From Mesorhabditis belari (Eukaryota; Nematoda; Chromadorea; Rhabditida; Rhabditidae): 64,000 bases of DNA. The notes under the pieces were generated by a model. The model was not told where the DNA came from, made no database searches, and worked only from the letters and a program-made list of their open reading frames with translations. A program made the translations under genes and the position numbers. The stretch covers positions 3,960,001-4,024,000 of the forward strand of contig CAUEEP010000743.1 in the NCBI GenBank assembly GCA_958450365.1, read 5' to 3'. Positions 58,822-64,000 of the stretch are shown piece by piece (the first letter of the stretch is position 1; every line of letters starts with the position of its first letter).

Positions 58822-59005
58822 CACATGATTTTGTGGCCTCGGTTAACCTACAAATCACTCAAGTTTAACTAATGTAAAAGCTTGATAACAATGTGGCAAA
58901 AATAATTCAGGTTACAAAGCCATTGAGTTGAGTTATATGCAACCACTTCCGTAAAAATTTATTTTCAGAAAAAAAACAAAACAAAAACGATTAATTAAAG
59001 CATCA
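58822..59005 (-). promoter_or_regulatory. Short intercistronic region HYPK-DAGL
   Basis: On the minus strand an AATAAA (in GAAAATAAATTTTT) lies about 40 bp after the HYPK stop, and an acceptor TGATTTGTAG lies about 25 bp before the lipase ATG. This arrangement matches nematode operons, with cleavage of the upstream mRNA and spliced-leader addition to the downstream one. Confidence 0.5.
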
Positions 59006-59428
59006 TCAAAAACCCGTAAGTGATCGAAGGGCTTTTTTCAAATCTCCCTCGGCATTCAACAATTCTTTTTCCGCACGCAACTAAAACTTCAAATGTGTGT
59101 TACGCTTTAGAAACAAATATAGTAGAGGAATGAAATTTACAAACCTTTGAGACTAGTAATTCATCGATAATCGTTTGCACATCTTCTTTCTTCAATTTGA
59201 TCGTTGCTTTTTTCTCCATGGGTGCCTCGATGAGTCGCTCTAGATTTCCCAAGACTTCCACTTCTTTCTCATCTTCATTTGACGACATAGCAGTAACCTA
59301 AAATATTTAAATGTATCTAATAAAAAGCATTAACAAACCTTCTCGAGATCAGCAGCTCCCCAGTTGTGCTTGTCACTTTTTTGTTCTTCCTCCGCATGTT
59401 CTTCGATGAAATCTTCGTGATCTGCCAT
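59006..59428 (-). CDS. HYPK homologue (NatA-associated, UBA-like)
   Basis: Three exons encode about 105 aa: MADHEDFIEEHAEEE..., HNWGAADLEKVTAMS, NLERLIEAPMEKKATIKLKK then EDVQTIIDELLVSKLRAEKE and LLNAEGDLKKALRSLTGF. The C-terminal half matches HYPK (VTIKKEDLELI...ELEISRxxAERxLREHxGNVxEALxAL), the UBA-like fold that binds the NatA N-terminal acetyltransferase and ribosome-associated chains. The length is typical and the N-terminus acidic. Divergent from the phosphatase gene. Confidence 0.85.
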
Positions 59429-59806
59429 TTCTAAATTTAGTTTATAAATAAGAAAAAAGTTTTCACAGAAATTAAGAGTTTCAAATAATAAATGAGAAAA
59501 ATTGGAGATGATGTTGTAATGGTTAAATATTACTGGTACTCAATCGGTTACCAATGCCAAAATTGTGTGCTTTCATTAGGCGCTATGCACCAAACCTACC
59601 GTAATCGTGACGCAAACCGCGCCAAAATCAAAGAGAGTCAATTATTTTTCCAAAAAGTTCAGTCCCATACAAATTTATTTTTTGTCTTTGCATTCTTTTA
59701 TTTTTTTATCTATCTATGCTTATCTTTTTATCTCTTATCTTTTTATCAAAAAATTGATTTCAGGTCTTTGTTTAAGTCAATGAACTAAACTTGGTATTAT
59801 TCTACA
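59429..59806. promoter_or_regulatory. Divergent promoter region HYPK / PPM1G-like
   Basis: 378 bp between two divergent start codons. It contains GCGCTATGCACCAAACCTAC and GTGACGCAAACCGCGCC in an otherwise AT-rich stretch, and a TTTCAG acceptor-like site 45 bp before the right-hand ATG. No coding exon supported. Confidence 0.45.
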
Positions 59807-62800
59807 ATGGGAACCTATTTATCAAAGCCGAACACAGAGAAAGAGACGCAAACAGGATCGTCGACAAAGATCAAATATGCTTCGACGTCAATGCAAGGAT
59901 GGAGGGTTCATCAAGAGGTTTGTTCGGTTGTGTTCGGTTTTCTAATGAAGAATTGAGTCAAAAAGGTAGCGTATGCTTAACTAATTTCGAAATTCAGGAT
60001 GCACACAACTGTATTTTAAATTTGGTTGACGGGTGGTCGCTATTTTCTGTTTATGATGGACATGGAGGACCGGAGGTTTGCATTTACTATTTACACTAAA
60101 ATAGAAATAGAAAGCGAAGAGATAGCAAAATAGAAAACGCAAATGCACGAAATGATTATTCCTGTCTCAATGGCGTTTCTATTTTGCACTAGATACACTG
60201 TGGTGCAAAAGTCTTGTCCCACTTACTTTTCTGAAACATTTTATCAAAATTCTAAAGATTTTTGAAAACAACTTTTTAAGTAAAGGGGTTTTTCTGAACC
60301 CTAAGTTGTAAGCTTTCATATAAAAAAGTTTTTAGATTTAAAAATTTATTACCTAAAAGAAAATAACAAATAAAGTTTAAAAGCAAAAAATCTATGGTGC
60401 AAAAGTCTTGTCCCACCATTAAAAAAGGAAAGCTAGATTAATATTTTGTCGGTCCTCCTTTAGCCAAAATCACTGCTTGAATACGTTGAGGCATTGAATC
60501 GACCAAATCACGTAGAATTTCCGAAGAAATTTGTCGCCAAACGTTTCTGATAAGGAACCAAAGCTCGACCTTTGTGTTGAATATCTTGCCCCTGAGTTTA
60601 GTCTTTAAATGGGCCCAAAGATGCTCTATAACATTCAAATCCGGCGAATAAGGAGGCACTTTGATCAATTTTACACGATAAGCAGCAAAAACGCCGGGTA
60701 GGCGACCTCTTCCTCCATTTGCAAGCCGGACAACTCGCCCCATCATTAGCTGGCTTTTGTGGCATGGAGCGTTGTCTTGATATAAGGCCCATCCTTGTGA
60801 CATGTTCGTGTTTTCGAATGGAAGTAAGTTGTTCTCTATGATTGACTTGTACCTTTGAGCATCGAGATTTCCATTGATAAACATTAGCGGTCCCGGTACA
60901 CTTCGATTCATCAAACCTAAAAAAGACAAGTCGTAAGTGAAAAATAGGGCGAACACTTACCCCACAACGTAATGCTCCCACCACCGAATTTGACCGTTGG
61001 CTTAACGTATTTGAGCTTTTAACGTTGTCCCACTGATCTTCTGGTTAAATGGTTACCGTCCGGGTAGTATAAATTAATTCTAGTCTCATCGGTGAAAATG
61101 ACTCGGGCCCAGTAATTGGAAGTCCAACACTCGTAGTTCTTTGGAAAATCATATCTCAGCTTCCGAGTTTTTGCAATGGTCAAGGGTCGTTTTGCTGGTT
61201 TTCATGCATGCAATCCTGCTCGAATCAAGCGATGGCTGATGCTCCATCGAGACATATTTTTGTTAGACATGGCCTCCAACTTCATGATTCCATGGCTCGA
61301 AGTCAGATTCGGGTCGATTCTATGGTCAATGATAAGTGCTCGATCTTCAGTTTTTGTTGTAATCGGTGGACGACCACTTTTCGAAGCTCTATGAAGACCT
61401 TGGCCTGCTTCCGATTTTGCTGCTAGCCGATCCACCGCCCTTTTATTGCATTTGAAGAGCATCACAATAGACGGTGATGAATATCCATATTTCTTTGCTT
61501 ATCAGTAGTTGATAAATATTTTTGAGTCGACGTCTAAAAATAAAAATATAATACAAAAAATTCATGAGAACAAACAAAGACAAAGAGAAAACACAAATTT
61601 TCTTAGTGGGACAAGACTTTTGCACCAGTTTTTTTTCTCAGCTACTAGGGATAAGCTACTAAAAAAACCCGTTACTTAAAAAGTTGTTTTCGAAAATTAT
61701 TAGAATTTTGACGAAATGTTTCAGAAAAGTAAGTGGGACAAGACTTTTGCACCACAGTGTATTTATAAAAAAATAAGTCTAACAATGTGGTTTTAAGCTT
61801 AAAAACGATGTTATAACATTATCTATCCAGGTTGCCCAGTACACCGCCGAAAAACTGCCCGAATTTCTGAAAACAGACTTATTCAAAGACGGAGAGCCAA
61901 TCGAGCGAAACTTCCAAGATGTGTTTATTGAGTATGATGATCATTTGAGGGGCGCAGAGGCAATGAAAAAGCTACAAGTATTCAGAAACAAAAATTTAAC
62001 ATTGAGAAATCGTTTTTAGCAAATCGCTGGGATAACCAAAGACAATCAAGATGATAACGAGGAAGAAGTAGTAAAAATGTTCGAAGAGTCATCACTTCCC
62101 GTGAAAGCACTACTAGAAAAGTTTGGCTTTAATTCACTGTTCACTATTAAGTTGCACAAATATTATATAAAATTACCCAATTCAGGTATGGAGTTCGTTT
62201 GCTACGCAGAAACTCTGATGGAATGGCTCGGAGTCTAGAGGATGGAGTAGAACCGGAAGGTTTGAAAAATAGAGAAAGACTTGTTGCAATGAAAAGATTT
62301 AAATTTAGAAAACGAGGAAGAACCGCTTGATGATGAGGAAAACGAAGAAGAGAATGAACAGGGAAATGGAGAAGAAAAGGTAAAAGATAAAAGATAAAAT
62401 CGAGAATTTCGGAGAACTTTAGGAGCCGATTAAAACAAAGAAAAGACCATCGACTGAGAAAGAAGTCGACGAGTGTAAGCGTCGAAAAGTTGAGGATGAA
62501 AATGCTGAAAATGCTGAAAAGAAAGAAGAGACAAGGTGAGGAAAAATAATGTTAACCTTTGATGATAATTTCAGTGAACAAGTGAATGATGAGGATAAGG
62601 ATGAGAAGTCAAACGAAGTAGATGAAAGTCATGCAGAAGGAGGATCTAATGGAGCATGGTAATCTGAAAGAAATGTCTGAAAACGGACAAAAAAATTTAG
62701 TGGCACAACGGGTGAAGATGATGAAGACAGTGATCCGTCATACAGAGAAGAGGATGAAGAATCGTTTGATGAATCAGAAGAAGAATTAGATGAAGGTAGA

Positions 62801-64000
62801 GATGAATGGGAATACAAAAAAATATAAAATTTTAGAAGACCCCGAAACGATGGAAGGAGGAAATATGGGTGGCGAAGTACCGGGAGAAGACTCGGGAACA
62901 ACCGCGTGTGTCTGTCTACTAAGTGACTCAAAGGTGAGCCCTTTAAAGTCTTACGTTATTGGCTAAATCAAATGAATCTCTAGATCATTGTCGCAAATAT
63001 TGGTGACTCTCGAGCAGTTTTGTGCCGAGATGGAAAAGCGATCGATTTATCCGTTGATCATAAACCAGAAGATGAAGCAGAAACAAAAAGAATCGAAAAA
63101 GCCGGTGGTAAAGTCACCGAGGATGGAAGGTTTCCAGACAAAGAAACTTTAAAAAAGCAAATTTTTAGAGTAAACGGCGGTTTAAATCTCTCCCGTGCTT
63201 TCGGTGATCATTTCTACAAAAAAAACACCGAACTTCCTTTGGCGGATCAAATGATCAGGTATCTTTAAGAAATATTTCTCTCCTAAGCTTAGTAATTTTA
63301 ACTATAGCCGGCTATTTTTTTTTGTTTCAAGCTATTCTTGCTCTCTTCATTGTATTTTGAATTTTTTGAATGTACAACAAAAAACTGGAAATTCAACTCG
63401 CAAGTGTCAATATAACGCAAAGGAGTGAAATTTAATATTATAGCATTTGGCTGAATATCTTATGCAGTTATGCAACTATCGAAATTGATCGAGTGATCGA
63501 GTTGGGATAGGCTACTTTGCGCAACTAGGTCTAGGTCAAATGACTCTGTTGCGCAAATGAAATGGCGGAGATTAGCCTACCCCATCGAGTTTTACTACTT
63601 GCCATTTGACAAGTTAAATGAAGAAAAAGTATACCCAAAGATATTCAGTTGAACACGGGGATGCTACAGTATTGCGGGCACTATATAAAATAGAGACGTA
63701 ATTTGGCTACAATTTTTCTCAACTTTTAGTGGCTATTCGCCACAATGGTGGCTATCCGCCATGTATTAAGAAATTTGGATTAAAACCTAATTACAGTGCG
63801 TTACCTGATGTGATCACCAAAGAGCTCTCACCCGAGGATCGATTTCTCATTGTTGCCTGTGATGGAATCTGGTTTGTCGTGAAAAAAAGAAAGAAAAATA
63901 TTCTTAAAATTTCAGGAACTCTATGGAGAGTCAACAAGTTGTAGATTATGTAAAAGAACGCTTAGAAAAGAAGAGATCTCTAGCTGATATCGTTGAAGAG
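59807..64000 (+). CDS. ppm-1.G: PPM1G-type protein phosphatase 2C (3' end beyond window)
   Basis: The start [19 protein letters not shown], an N-myristoylation-like MG, is at 59807. PP2C motifs follow in order: [11 protein letters not shown] + [18 protein letters not shown] (metal-binding Asp, Gly) and [16 protein letters not shown] after the large transposon-bearing intron. A long Glu/Asp-rich insert (about 62300-62860: [29 protein letters not shown]) is characteristic of PPM1G. It then gives [54 protein letters not shown] and [20 protein letters not shown] with CDGIWN. The last complete exon seen continues [18 protein letters not shown] to the window edge. Human PPM1G dephosphorylates splicing factors and histones. 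The final part of the catalytic domain lies outside the window. Confidence 0.9.
60196..61759 (-). mobile_element. Tc1/mariner-superfamily element in a phosphatase intron
   Basis: 1,564 bp flanked by TA on both sides (60194-60195 and 61760-61761). The ends are inverted copies starting CACTGTGGTGCAAAAGTCTT, and homology continues about 90 bp. The 22-bp core TGGTGCAAAAGTCTTGTCCC recurs internally near 60394 and, inverted, near 61606, giving two direct repeats per end (IR/DR arrangement). It encodes a transposase on the minus strand. Confidence 0.93.
60438..61512 (-). pseudogene. Decayed Tc1-like transposase with one intron
   Basis: DDE signature: [11 protein letters not shown] (about 61090), [12 protein letters not shown] (about 60780) and [11 protein letters not shown] (about 60620). 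[17 protein letters not shown] and [15 protein letters not shown] are family-typical. A GTAAGT...TTTTTTAG intron (about 60961-60913) restores the frame. An in-frame TAA at 61019-61021 interrupts it. The N-terminal HTH ([17 protein letters not shown] at about 61500) is preceded by TGA TAA in its own frame. So this copy is probably inactive. The second Asp and the Glu are 49 residues apart instead of about 34. Confidence 0.8.
63259..63797. other. Phosphatase intron with a short foldback
   Basis: The exon ending ADQMI joins in phase to the exon starting at about 63798 (ALPDVITKE). Within the intron ATCGAGTTGGGATAGGCTAC (about 63490) is mirrored by TTAGCCTACCCCATCGAG (about 63575), enclosing TTTGCGCAAC / GTTGCGCAAA, a 100-bp MITE-like foldback. 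Confidence 0.55.

Noticed and set aside
61176..61426. Plus-strand open frames inside the Tc1-like element
   Set aside because: Antisense shadows of the transposase.

Overview
This window looks like nuclear DNA of a rhabditid-type nematode. The genes are cut into many small exons, usually separated by introns of about 45-60 bp with GTAAG/GTGAG donors and TTTTAG/TTTCAG acceptors. Several initiator ATGs sit a few bases after an acceptor-like TTTNAG with no upstream exon, as expected for spliced-leader trans-splicing. The recognisable proteins match nematode or metazoan families. From memory, many of their C. elegans relatives (gen-1, feh-1, daf-41, larp-1, zyg-8, a DAG lipase and ppm-1.G) lie on chromosome III, so this is probably a piece of the equivalent chromosome in another species. 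Exon joins were worked out by hand from reading frame and splice phase, so gene ends are better supported than every internal junction.

Layout: a GEN1-type Holliday-junction nuclease (-, 401-3562) is divergent from an INO80E-like chromatin-remodeller subunit (+, 4637-8462). A SAXO/MAP6-like microtubule protein follows (+, about 10056-12392), convergent with an unrecognised secreted protein (-, 12515-15876). A long FE65/feh-1 gene (WW + two PTB domains; -, 17206-27916) comes next, then p23/DAF-41 (-, 28999-29854) and a KANSL2/INO80D-type C3Hc3H zinc protein (-, 31588-37102). larp-1 (La module + DM15; +, 38210-45994) is followed by an unrecognised Tyr/Arg/Ser-rich protein (-, 47927-50847), a ZYG-8/DCLK doublecortin kinase (-, 52499-55456), a diacylglycerol lipase (-, 56122-58821) and a HYPK homologue (-, 59006-59428). 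HYPK is divergent from a PPM1G-type phosphatase (+, 59807 to the window edge).

Functional themes are DNA repair (GEN1), chromatin (INO80E, KANSL2/INO80D), translation and proteostasis (LARP1, HYPK, p23), microtubules (SAXO, ZYG-8) and signalling (FE65, DAG lipase, PP2C). HYPK and the lipase are only 185 bp apart on one strand and may form an operon.

The non-coding part is dense in repeats. There are more than a dozen foldback/MITE-like elements, three of them families sharing a TACCGTATTT terminus. There is a decayed Tc1/mariner-like element with IR/DR-style ends in the phosphatase gene, a Ty3/gypsy-type reverse transcriptase fossil, several minisatellites and five degenerate tRNA-like units followed by T-runs. 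No CRISPR, rRNA or prokaryotic feature was seen.
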